Shown piece by piece: positions 16,718 through 25,085 of a DNA stretch of 64,000 nt. The number at the start of each line of letters is the position of its first letter. The first letter of the stretch is position 1. Source of the DNA: Lewinella cohaerens DSM 23179 (lineage in GTDB: Bacteria; Bacteroidota; Bacteroidia; Chitinophagales; Saprospiraceae). The stretch spans positions 110,573 to 174,572 of the forward strand of contig NZ_KB903609.1 of assembly GCF_000379805.1 (NCBI RefSeq). The letters run 5' to 3'. Under the pieces are notes generated by a model that was not told where the DNA came from, searched no databases, and saw only the letters and a program-made list of their open reading frames with translations. A program made the translations under genes and the position numbers.

Positions 16718-19441
16718 TTGTCCAAAGTTCTAATCATATCGATTACGCTGATTTACCTGGCCTTACTTTTCGGGGTGGCTTACTATGTGGATCGAAAAGG
16801 AGGAAAACAAAAAAGCTGGACAAACTCTCCATTCATTTATGCCCTCTCCTTGGCGGTCTATTGTACCGCATGGACATTTTTTGGCAGCGTAGGGCGTTCC
16901 GCCAGTTCTGGCGCCGGTTTTTTGCCTATTTATTTAGGGCCAACCATCCTAGCACCTGTCTGGATCATTGTTTTAAGAAAGATCGTTCTTATTTGTAAAA
17001 AGCAACGAATCACTTCCATAGCCGACTTTATTTCCAGTAGATATGGTAAGAGTGCTTTTCTGGGAATTTTAGCAGTTATCATTTCTGTTTTTGGCATTAT
17101 TCCTTACATCTCCATTCAACTCAAAGCCATATCTTCCAGTTTGGACCTACTGATGAATACGGACCCTTTGCTCCTCAATGTCCATGCTCATTTGCCTTTT
17201 TATGAAGACTCTGCTTTCTACGTAACGATATTACTCGCCCTTTTCGCTATCCTTTTTGGGACACGGCACCTCGACCCCAATGAACGACATGCTGGCTTGA
17301 TCGCAGCAGTAGCCTTTGAGTCTATTTTTAAGCTATTGGCCTTCCTGGCAGTAGGCCTCTTTGTTGTGTATGGCTTATTTGATGGATTCAGCGATTTATT
17401 CGCCCAAGCTATCGAGCGAGAAGATATTGCCCAACTCTTCACTTTTGAAGGAGGAATGGATGGTACGCAATGGTTTTGGCTTACGCTGGTATCCATGTTC
17501 GCCTTCCTCCTTTTACCCCGCCAATTTCACGTTGCAGTAGTAGAAAATGATAACCCTGACAATATTCAGACAGCGAGTTGGCTCGTGCCTTTGTACCTCC
17601 TCCTCATCAATTTATTTGTAATACCTATCGCAATAGCTGGCAACCTACTATTGCAAGAACAAGGCATCGAACCCGATACCTACGTGCTTACGCTCCCGCT
17701 GCTGGCAGGTCAGGAAGGGCTTGCTTTTCTCGCAGCCTTGGGTGGTTTTTCAGCTGCTACCAGTATGGTCATTGTTGCTACTGTAGCACTAAGTATCATG
17801 ATCAGCAACAACCTCCTCTTACCATTGGTCATCAATGCGGAGTTGGTAGACGAGACCAAGGCGGAACTCCCCGGACGCTTACTGGGAATACGCCGAGTGA
17901 GTATTATTTGCGTGCTACTACTTTCCTACAGCTATTTTAAGTTTGTAGGAGAAGGCTACTCTCTAGTGTCAATTGGCTTGATTTCTTTTTTAGCTGTTGC
18001 ACAATTTGCGCCCCCCGTCATTGCAGGACTATACTGGAAAAAAGCTAACCGTAAGGGAGCCATTGGTGGCCTGATCATTGGGTTCCTCATTTGGGGGTTC
18101 ACACTGCCATTTCCAACACTCATTGATGCTGGACTATTCTCAACCGACATTCTTGAATATGGTATTGGTGGTATTCATGGCCTAAAGCCACAGTCCCTTT
18201 TAGGGCTCGACCATCTTGATCAATTTTCTCATGCTGCTTTTTGGAGTTTGAGTCTTAATACACTGGCATTGATAGGTATTTCCCTTTATACAAAAACCAA
18301 TGCAACAGAGATTCAACAGGCAGACCTATTTGTTAATATCTACAAGTACCAGGAGCAACAGGAAGACTACTCTCTTATCCAACGCCAAGCCAGCATTGAT
18401 GATATTAAAATGGTATTGGCCCGTTTTTTAGGCATCAAAAAAGCAAGAATCCTACTAAGGAAATTTGAAAGCTACAGAAACCTTGATCTCAGCAGACTAG
18501 AAACAGCTCCTTCTGAGCTCATTAACTTTACGGAAACACAGTTAACAGGCGCACTTGGAGCAGCCTCTTCAAAACTGATTTTGGCTTCTATTGCCAAGAC
18601 AGATGCCATCAGCCTTGAAGAGATGCTCACCGCCTTGGAACAAACCCAGGAAATATTACAATATAGCAGGGCTTTGGAGAAAAAAGGCCAGGAACTGGAA
18701 AAACTTACCAAAGAACTACGTAGCGCCAATCAACAGCTTCAAGAGCTTGATCAAATGAAGGCAGAATTCATTTCAACCGTTACGCATGAATTAAGAACGC
18801 CCATCACCTCTATTAAAGCTTTTGCAAAAATCCTGGCTGAAAACCCTGACTTGCCAAACGACAGAAAAAACGAATTTCTCAACGTATTGGTCAGCGAAAG
18901 TGAGCGCATAGCCAGACTTATCAACCAGGTATTAGATTTAGAAAAAATTCAGGCTACAGATCAAGAACTTAGCTTTGAAGCCATAGATTTCATACAACTA
19001 TTGGAACACACCGCTACTACTTTTTCTCAACAAGTATCAGAAAAGGGAATCAACTATCATTTCGTTAGCAGTATCAAAGAAATGACCATTATGGGCAACA
19101 AGGATCGCTTGACCCAGGTATTGGTCAACCTCTGGTCGAATGCACTAAAGTTTGCTGATCCCCAAAAGGGGCAAATACAATTAGAGCTGCAAGAGGTAGA
19201 TGAAACACTGGAGCTTATTTTCAGGAACAATGGCAAAGCTATCCCCCCAGAGAAACAGGATACTATTTTTGATAAGTTCACCCAGGTTCAAGACAGCAAC
19301 CTGGGAAAACCACAGGGCAGTGGGCTGGGACTCTATATTTGCCGACATATACTCGAACAACATCATGGCTCGGTCAACCTTACTGCTCATCCTGAATGGG
19401 CAACCTCTTTCCTGATTCGCCTACCTGCCGTAAAGAACTAA
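16718..19441 (+). CDS. Sodium/solute symporter-histidine kinase fusion (CrbS-like)
   Basis: A 907-residue sensor kinase. Residues about 1-520 form an SSS-type carrier domain with about 13 helices. A linker and coiled coil (ALEKKGQELEKLTKELRSANQQL, split over residues about 650-672) leads to a HisKA domain with the phospho-acceptor histidine in THELRTPITS near residue 690. The catalytic ATPase domain has an N box (LVNLWSNALKFA) and G boxes (GSGLGLYICRHILEQ). It starts with TTG. CrbS proteins of Vibrio and Pseudomonas control acs and thus the acetate switch; the same job is likely here, with acs two genes downstream. Confidence 0.9.
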   Translation: MSKVLIISITLIYLALLFGVAYYVDRKGGKQKSWTNSPFIYALSLAVYCTAWTFFGSVGRSASSGAGFLPIYLGPTILAPVWIIVLRKIVLICKKQRITSIADFISSRYGKSAFLGILAVIISVFGIIPYISIQLKAISSSLDLLMNTDPLLLNVHAHLPFYEDSAFYVTILLALFAILFGTRHLDPNERHAGLIAAVAFESIFKLLAFLAVGLFVVYGLFDGFSDLFAQAIEREDIAQLFTFEGGMDGTQWFWLTLVSMFAFLLLPRQFHVAVVENDNPDNIQTASWLVPLYLLLINLFVIPIAIAGNLLLQEQGIEPDTYVLTLPLLAGQEGLAFLAALGGFSAATSMVIVATVALSIMISNNLLLPLVINAELVDETKAELPGRLLGIRRVSIICVLLLSYSYFKFVGEGYSLVSIGLISFLAVAQFAPPVIAGLYWKKANRKGAIGGLIIGFLIWGFTLPFPTLIDAGLFSTDILEYGIGGIHGLKPQSLLGLDHLDQFSHAAFWSLSLNTLALIGISLYTKTNATEIQQADLFVNIYKYQEQQEDYSLIQRQASIDDIKMVLARFLGIKKARILLRKFESYRNLDLSRLETAPSELINFTETQLTGALGAASSKLILASIAKTDAISLEEMLTALEQTQEILQYSRALEKKGQELEKLTKELRSANQQLQELDQMKAEFISTVTHELRTPITSIKAFAKILAENPDLPNDRKNEFLNVLVSESERIARLINQVLDLEKIQATDQELSFEAIDFIQLLEHTATTFSQQVSEKGINYHFVSSIKEMTIMGNKDRLTQVLVNLWSNALKFADPQKGQIQLELQEVDETLELIFRNNGKAIPPEKQDTIFDKFTQVQDSNLGKPQGSGLGLYICRHILEQHHGSVNLTAHPEWATSFLIRLPAVKN

Positions 19442-19513
19442 TCGTCAGCAATCCTGATTTCCGATTTATCTCTTTTGTTTCCAATATTTGGCGAAATTTA
19501 TTTTCCTTTTTAT

Positions 19514-19521
19514 TACATTTG
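19514..19521 (+). promoter_or_regulatory. Probable -7 box of the receiver gene
   Basis: TACATTTG matches TAnnTTTG, 45 bases before the receiver ATG. A TTTG lies upstream with a slightly long 23-base gap. The receiver may therefore have its own promoter in addition to read-through from the kinase gene. Confidence 0.4.
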
Positions 19522-19566
19522 CCTATAGCAATAGCTTATCTTGCAATTCAATAATCGCTCATTATT

Positions 19567-19944
19567 ATGAAAAGAAATGGTACGATTCTTCTCGTTGATG
19601 ACGAGCCTAATATTCTCCTTGCGTTGGAGTTTTTAATTCAACAGAAAGGCTTTAACGTTGTCAAAGCTTCTGATGGCTCAAAAGGTATCCAGCAAGCACG
19701 TAAACATCAACCAGATATTGTAATACTGGATGTTATGATGCCCGGCCTTGATGGTTTTTCTGTAGCCAAAGCCATTCGCAACGACGAAAACCTTACCGAT
19801 ACAACCATTATTTTCCTCACAGCAAAAGGTACTTCCCAAGATCGTCACCAAGGCTATTCTAGCGGAGGCGAAATATACCTTACAAAACCTTTCGACAATC
19901 AGGAATTAGTAGATATTATTTCGGAAGTTTTTGAGTTTGGCTGA
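19567..19944 (+). CDS. Stand-alone response-regulator receiver protein
   Basis: A 125-residue CheY-like receiver with the acidic pocket DDE (residues 11-13), phospho-acceptor aspartate 55 in ILDVMMPGLDGF, threonine in FLTAKG, and lysine in YLTKPF. There is no output domain, unlike CrbR of proteobacteria, which carries a LuxR-type helix-turn-helix. It lies between the kinase and acs genes and is the expected phosphate acceptor of the kinase. It must act through another protein. Confidence 0.9.
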   Translation: MKRNGTILLVDDEPNILLALEFLIQQKGFNVVKASDGSKGIQQARKHQPDIVILDVMMPGLDGFSVAKAIRNDENLTDTTIIFLTAKGTSQDRHQGYSSGGEIYLTKPFDNQELVDIISEVFEFG

Positions 19945-19971
19945 TAAAATTTTTTATCTTTACACATATAC

Positions 19972-19988
19972 ACATCTATATACGTTTG
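19972..19988 (+). promoter_or_regulatory. acs promoter with ACATCTA element
   Basis: TACGTTTG at 19981-19988 matches TAnnTTTG, 22 bases before the acs ATG. ACATCTA at 19972-19978 lies directly upstream of it, the same half site as at the prpE-like and porin promoters. A TTTA at 19959-19962 could serve as the -33 element. Confidence 0.5.
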
Positions 19989-20010
19989 TATAAAATAATA
20001 ACCGCTTCAT

Positions 20011-21906
20011 ATGACCTCACAAATTACCTCCTTCGAAGAATACCAAAAGGTATATCAACAAAGCGTAACCGATCCGGAGGGTTTCTGGGCTGCTCAGGCC
20101 GAAACTTTCCAATGGCGCAAAAAATGGGATAAAGTATTAGACTGGAATTTCCGCGATCCTGATGTAAAATGGTTCACTGGTGGAAAACTCAACATTACAG
20201 AAAACTGTCTCGACCGCCATTTAGCTGATCGTGGAGATCAGGTTGCTATCAAGTACGATGCAAATGATCCAAACACTCCTGTAAAAGATATTACCTATAA
20301 AGAATTACATGCAGCAGTCTGTCAGGCAGCAAACGCACTCAAAGAACTTGGCGTAAGCAAAGGTGATCGGGTTTGTTTTTACATGCCCATGGTACCTGAA
20401 CTTGCCATTGCAGTACTAGCTTGTGCTCGTATTGGTGCTATCCATTCTGTTGTTTTTGCGGGCTTCTCTGCCAAAGCACTTGCAGACCGTATCAATGACG
20501 CCACCTGTAATATGGTCATCTGTTCTGACTACAACAATCGCGGGGCAAAACACATCCCCGTCAAACAAGTGGTAGACGATGCAATGGAACTGGGTTGCCC
20601 AAGTATTGAAACGGTATTGGTCCACAAAAATACAGGCGACGAAGTTAGCTGGTCTGACCGCGACGTATGGTGGCATGATATTGTTGACAAGCAAGCAACT
20701 ACCTGCCCAGCCGAAGCAATGGATAGTGAAGACATGCTCTTCATTCTCTACACTTCCGGTTCTACCGGAAAACCCAAAGGAGTCGTTCACACTTGTGGGG
20801 GGTATATGGTGTATACCTGCTACAGCTTCCGCAATGTTTTTCAATATCAGGACGGCGACGTCTACTGGTGTACTGCTGATATTGGCTGGATTACCGGCCA
20901 CTCCTACATCATTTATGGCCCGCTACTGGCTGGTGCAACAACTGTGATGTTTGAAGGCGTGCCTACTTATCCAGACGCTGGCCGCTTCTGGGCATCTGTT
21001 GAAAAGATGAAGGTCAACCAGTTTTACACTGCTCCTACTGCCATCAGAGCACTTATGGCCTATGGGAATGAATACGTAAACAAGTATGACCTCAGTAGTA
21101 TCAAGGTTCTAGGTTCTGTTGGTGAACCGATTAACCACGAAGCATGGGAATGGTACCATGAGGTAGTAGGAAAGGGCAAAAGCCCAATTGTAGACACTTG
21201 GTGGCAAACCGAAACCGGGGGCATTATGATCTCTGGCCTTGGCGACCATAGTCCGCAAAAAGCTACTTTCGCGGGCTATCCACTCCCCGGCATACAGCCT
21301 TGCCTCGTAGATAAAGAAGGTAACGAACTGCATGATATGGAGGAAGAAGGCCTCTTATGTGTAAAATACCCCTGGCCCTCTATGCTCCGTACCACTTATG
21401 GTGACCATGAGCGCTGCCGAATTACGTATTTCTCACACTTTGATGACAAGTATTTTACCGGAGATGGTGCTCGCCGTGATGCTAATGGCATGTATCGAAT
21501 TGTTGGCCGAGTAGATGATGTAATCAACGTCTCTGGCCACCGGATGGGTACTGCTGAAGTAGAGAATGCTATCGACGAACACGTTCAGGTATTGGAATCT
21601 GCCGTAGTCGGCTACCCACACGATATCAAAGGCCAGGGTATTTATGCTTACGTCATTATTGATGAAAAAGTAACCGACCACGATAAGCTCAGAAAGGAGA
21701 TCAATGCTGTTGTCCGTGATGTCATTGGCCCTATTGCCAAGCCAGACAAGATTCAGATTGTAAGCGACTTGCCTAAGACACGCTCCGGCAAGATTATGCG
21801 CCGCATCTTACGGAAGATAGCCTCGGGAGATACCTCTAATTTAGGAGACACCTCTACCCTATTGAATCCTGAAATTGTGGAAGAGATTAAGGACGGAGCG
21901 GTTTAA
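20011..21906 (+). CDS. acs: Acetyl-CoA synthetase (AMP-forming)
   Basis: A 631-residue cytosolic enzyme converting acetate, ATP and CoA to acetyl-CoA. Visible marks: adenylate loop YTSGSTGKPKGVVHT near residue 247, the acetate-pocket region DTWWQTETGG near residue 395, YFTGDGARRDANG, and the C-terminal lysine motif LPKTRSGKIMRR, the usual site of inhibitory acetylation. It ends the acetate module and is followed by a long GTACT-rich hairpin. Confidence 0.97.
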   Translation: MTSQITSFEEYQKVYQQSVTDPEGFWAAQAETFQWRKKWDKVLDWNFRDPDVKWFTGGKLNITENCLDRHLADRGDQVAIKYDANDPNTPVKDITYKELHAAVCQAANALKELGVSKGDRVCFYMPMVPELAIAVLACARIGAIHSVVFAGFSAKALADRINDATCNMVICSDYNNRGAKHIPVKQVVDDAMELGCPSIETVLVHKNTGDEVSWSDRDVWWHDIVDKQATTCPAEAMDSEDMLFILYTSGSTGKPKGVVHTCGGYMVYTCYSFRNVFQYQDGDVYWCTADIGWITGHSYIIYGPLLAGATTVMFEGVPTYPDAGRFWASVEKMKVNQFYTAPTAIRALMAYGNEYVNKYDLSSIKVLGSVGEPINHEAWEWYHEVVGKGKSPIVDTWWQTETGGIMISGLGDHSPQKATFAGYPLPGIQPCLVDKEGNELHDMEEEGLLCVKYPWPSMLRTTYGDHERCRITYFSHFDDKYFTGDGARRDANGMYRIVGRVDDVINVSGHRMGTAEVENAIDEHVQVLESAVVGYPHDIKGQGIYAYVIIDEKVTDHDKLRKEINAVVRDVIGPIAKPDKIQIVSDLPKTRSGKIMRRILRKIASGDTSNLGDTSTLLNPEIVEEIKDGAV

Positions 21907-21915
21907 GGGTACTAA

Positions 21916-21995
21916 GTACTTTGTACTAGGTACTAGGTAAGGATTTTGATAGCCGTAGGCTTTTATGTCCTTACCAAGTACCCAGTACTTTGTAC
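21916..21995. repeat. GTACT-rich imperfect palindrome after acs
   Basis: Left arm 21916-21943 and right arm 21968-21995 are complementary over about 28 bases with few mismatches, with the perfect core GGTAAGGA/TCCTTACC next to the loop. It likely ends acs transcription or is a copy of a dispersed palindromic repeat. Confidence 0.65.
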
Positions 21996-22096
21996 CCTGT
22001 ACCAAAAAAACACTTCAGTAGCAAAAATCGACAGTTCAGTCAGGCTGCTTTTCAGGGGCGTTAATGGAGACCTAACTTGTTGGAAAATTAATCATC

Positions 22097-22750
22097 ATGT
22101 TAGAGCTACTTTACCGCCCCTTAATTATTCTGCACATCATTACTGGCCTTATAGCCATGGGTGCATCCATGATTGCCTTTGCCACCTCTAAATGGAGCCA
22201 CTGGCACAAAAAGGCGGGCAATGTCTTCTTTCTTACCATGTTGATTACTTCCCTGGCCAGCATTCCCTCTGGCATTGTACACGAGAAATGGGCACTGGTT
22301 ATGCTCTGTGTGTTTAGCTTTCACCTCACCTATACGGGCAAGCGTTATCTAGCTTTTCGTCGTCAAGAAAAGCCTACGTTTCTAGATTATTCCTCAAGTA
22401 TCATGATTCTTGTTTTTGGTATTCTCCTCTTAACTATTGGAGTCCCCACCTTTGTGAGTAAAATGGGATCAATGGGAGCGATTGCACCAGCAGCTTTTGG
22501 ACTCATCTCTCTAAGTATGGCGCGGGAAGATTACCAATGGTATCGGAATATCAATCGTAGTCCAAAACTGGCCTTACGCCGCCATATTGGCCGAATGGGT
22601 GGTGCCACTATCGCCGTATTCACGGCTTTTTTCGTCAATGTAAACTTTGTGATCCCCAGCAGTATTGCATGGATTATTCCGACGGTAATTGGTAGCTTTT
22701 TGATTGCCTGGTTTATGCGTAAGTTGCGGTTGGGGCAACCGATTCGGTAG
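22097..22750 (+). CDS. DUF2306-like multi-pass membrane protein
   Basis: A 217-residue integral membrane protein with about seven helices and several conserved-looking histidines: LHIITGLIAMG near residue 11, SHWHKKAGNVFF near 34, and RRHIGRMGG near 164. This layout resembles DUF2306-type proteins, which have no established reaction. It lies between acs and the mobile-element island, with no clear operon partner. Confidence 0.7.
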   Translation: MLELLYRPLIILHIITGLIAMGASMIAFATSKWSHWHKKAGNVFFLTMLITSLASIPSGIVHEKWALVMLCVFSFHLTYTGKRYLAFRRQEKPTFLDYSSSIMILVFGILLLTIGVPTFVSKMGSMGAIAPAAFGLISLSMAREDYQWYRNINRSPKLALRRHIGRMGGATIAVFTAFFVNVNFVIPSSIAWIIPTVIGSFLIAWFMRKLRLGQPIR

Positions 22751-23100
22751 GGCTTTTTCGTAAATAAAGAAGTAAATTCAGGTATAATCATTTAGTAACG
22801 GTAAGAGGCTATATTTTTCTACTGGTACTTACAATACTTTATTCATGTGACCCTAGGTAGGGTATCCTCAAAAGTCACCCATTCCCAGTTGCTGTGGGGC
22901 AACTGTAGCGTCTAGCTTGAGCCTTCCTTTGTTGAGTTGAGTGATTCCTTAGGAGGTCTTTAGCCACTGGATTGTGTTAGGGTAACTTCATTTTGGGACG
23001 GTCGCCTTTACTTCGGATCAGAAGGATACCTACAACTCGGCTTGGCTCTATTATCGGGCGACAGCGTTTGTTCAAAAGTAGTGCGAAAACGACTCGGCCC
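22751..23100. other. Degenerate stretch before the IS982 relic
   Basis: No credible gene on either strand; every frame is broken by stops. A CAGTTGC/GCAACTG stem stands at 22886-22905. On the minus strand this is where the C-terminal part of the IS982 transposase would lie, but I could not match it. Confidence 0.4.
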
Positions 23101-23505
23101 TGCATTTATTCTAGTAATTACCGCTGAGCTTAGAGATCATGTTCAGAAGCTGGGCACAGTTGTATGAATTCCAGTACGGGTAAACTACCAAGGCGATGAA
23201 AACCAATACCATGTAGTTTCAGGCCAAAGAAATGTATTTTTTTAGTCGAATTGTAGCCTTTATCGCACAACTCTGGAGCTACTTTGCCTTTTCGCTTGCC
23301 ACTACAAGGCAGTATTGGCATCAATCGGTTAACGAAATAAGGCTTCGCTCATTAAAGACGGCCCAATGCTTTCTAACCAATCGGCTGACCAAAATAGGAA
23401 AGACGGGCACCAATCGATTCAAGCGGGCATTATATAGGCGGAGTAACTGGGAAGACATGGAAAATAGTGCAACCAATGATGCTGGATATAATTGTAGGTG
23501 TCTTT
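23100..23505 (-). pseudogene. IS982-family transposase relic
   Basis: Minus-strand pieces in three frames line up to one IS982-type transposase. HYFPCLPSYSAY is followed, after a frame change at TATATAATG, by NARLNRLVPVFPILVSRLV. Then ISLTD and, after one lost base, MPILPCSGKRKGKV and IHFFGLKLHGIG...CPASEHD. The expected DSMP catalytic aspartate falls at the second frameshift. N- and C-terminal parts are missing. The IS256 element begins about 30 bases beyond its N-terminal end. Confidence 0.65.
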
Positions 23506-23533
23506 GACCCTGAATCCACCTTCTAAGGGGGAG

Positions 23534-24867
23534 TATAGATAATTTTGTGTTTCTCGATAAATCAGAAAAGGTGTTGTAACTTTTGCAGGCAAATTTTTGA
23601 TAAAAAATTTCACCATGCAAGAACAGACGAATCAATTATTAGAAGAACTGATTAGCCAGTTGAAAGGGAAGGAGGATTTTGAAGAACTGCGAGAGCAATT
23701 ATTCAAGCGAGGCGTTGAAGCATTACTCAAATCAGAGCTTACAGCCCATTTAGGCCACAGTGAAGGAGCTGAACCATTGGAGGACAATGTTCTCAACGGA
23801 TATTCTGCAAAGACGATAAAAGGAGCTAATGGCACCCATCGAATCCAGGTTCCTCGTGACCGTAAATCGACCTTTGATCCAGTGATTGTTCCTAAGCATA
23901 AGTCAATGACTCAGGAGCTGGAAGACTGCATTATTTTACTTTACGCTAAAGGAATGAGTAATGCCGATATTGTTGACTTTACGGAGCAAACTTATGGCAT
24001 AAAATACTCCCCTTCTCAAGTTTCTCTGATCACTAATCAATTGCTGGAGGATATCAAACAATGGCAACAACGGCCATTAGACGATCAGTATGCAGTGGTA
24101 TGGATTGATGCGATTCACTATAAGATACGGCAAGATAACAAGGTGATTTCTAAGGCTTGTATGATTGCCTTAGGCATTGATATGGAGGGCAGGCAAGACA
24201 TCATTTCTATGACAATAGTAGAAAATGAAAGTGCATCGGCATGGAGCCTTATTCTGGATGACCTTAAAAGCCGTGGCGTTAAGGATATTCTTATGTTGTG
24301 TTCTGACAATTTAAGCGGCTTAGACAAGGCTGTTCAAGCAGTATTGCCACAAAGTGTCCATCAAATTTGTATTGTTCATCAGATTCGCAACTCGCTAAAA
24401 TTTGTTTCCTACAAGCATCGAAAGGCCATTGTGAAAGATATAAAGTCTATTTACCAAGCCAGCAATGAGCCTATGGCTAGAGAGGCTTTTGAGGTTTTTA
24501 AAGAAAACTGGAATGATAAATACCCAGTTGCAGTCAAATCATGGGAGCAAAATTGGGAGAATCTTACCGCTTTCCTTGCCTATCCTGTGGAGATCCGAAA
24601 ACTCATCTACACAACCAATATTATTGAAAGCTTCAATGCTAGTCTGAGGAAATACACCAAAAACAAAAGGGTCTTTCCAACGGACAATGCTGCATTGAAG
24701 TCGGTATATCTAGCAGCACAACAAATCAGCAAAAAGTGGCAAAAAAGCCGATCTGGATGGGCACAGATTTACAACCAATTGCACATCCATTTTGAAAACC
24801 GTATTTTGTAATCATACCCTGAAAAAGGTACAACGCCTTTTCGCTTGGAAACACAAAATTCTGCATA
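23534..24867 (+). mobile_element. IS256-family insertion sequence
   Basis: Terminal inverted repeats of about 20 bases with three mismatches (23534-23553 and 24848-24867), sharing the perfect inner block AATTTTGTGTTTC. They bracket one intact transposase gene. No clear target duplication was seen, so the exact outer ends are uncertain by several bases. Confidence 0.75.
23615..24811 (+). CDS. IS256-family (mutator-type) transposase
   Basis: A 398-residue DDE transposase moving the element around it. Family marks: VVWIDAIHYKIR (first aspartate near residue 165), LCSDNLSGLDKAV (second aspartate), CIVHQIRNSLKFVSYKHRK, and TTNIIESFNASLRKYTKNK with the catalytic glutamate. The ATG at 23615 was preferred to an upstream TTG at 23597. 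The frame is unbroken, so the element may still be active. Confidence 0.95.
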   Translation: MQEQTNQLLEELISQLKGKEDFEELREQLFKRGVEALLKSELTAHLGHSEGAEPLEDNVLNGYSAKTIKGANGTHRIQVPRDRKSTFDPVIVPKHKSMTQELEDCIILLYAKGMSNADIVDFTEQTYGIKYSPSQVSLITNQLLEDIKQWQQRPLDDQYAVVWIDAIHYKIRQDNKVISKACMIALGIDMEGRQDIISMTIVENESASAWSLILDDLKSRGVKDILMLCSDNLSGLDKAVQAVLPQSVHQICIVHQIRNSLKFVSYKHRKAIVKDIKSIYQASNEPMAREAFEVFKENWNDKYPVAVKSWEQNWENLTAFLAYPVEIRKLIYTTNIIESFNASLRKYTKNKRVFPTDNAALKSVYLAAQQISKKWQKSRSGWAQIYNQLHIHFENRIL

Positions 24868-24981
24868 AGCTCGCATAAGCTCTTCTAAGGCCATACTAAA
24901 CAGGTAAGTTGTCAGTAGTTTTTGATTGGTTTTTCGTAAACCGTATACAATGCCATTCTAACTCTTCTTCGTATATTTTGC

Positions 24982-25052
24982 ATACGTAGAAGTACAGTTC
25001 GATAAGTTGTAGAAGTCGCATTCCACAAAGTTATCAACTTGCTTCTACGTAT
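24982..25052. repeat. Inverted repeat between the IS256 element and the giant gene
   Basis: ATACGTAGAAG at 24982-24992 is perfectly complementary to CTTCTACGTAT at 25042-25052. It lies downstream of the giant gene's stop and could form its terminator; a T run on the plus side follows the right arm. Confidence 0.5.
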
Positions 25053-25085
25053 TTTTAGCTCTTAATTCGCATTATAAGTACATAT

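Noticed and set aside
20416-20901. 161-residue minus-strand frame inside acs
   Set aside because: Shadow of the acs gene; no independent start or neighbour.
23232-23507. 91-residue plus-strand frame left of the IS256 element
   Set aside because: Antisense to the IS982 relic, which explains the open frame.
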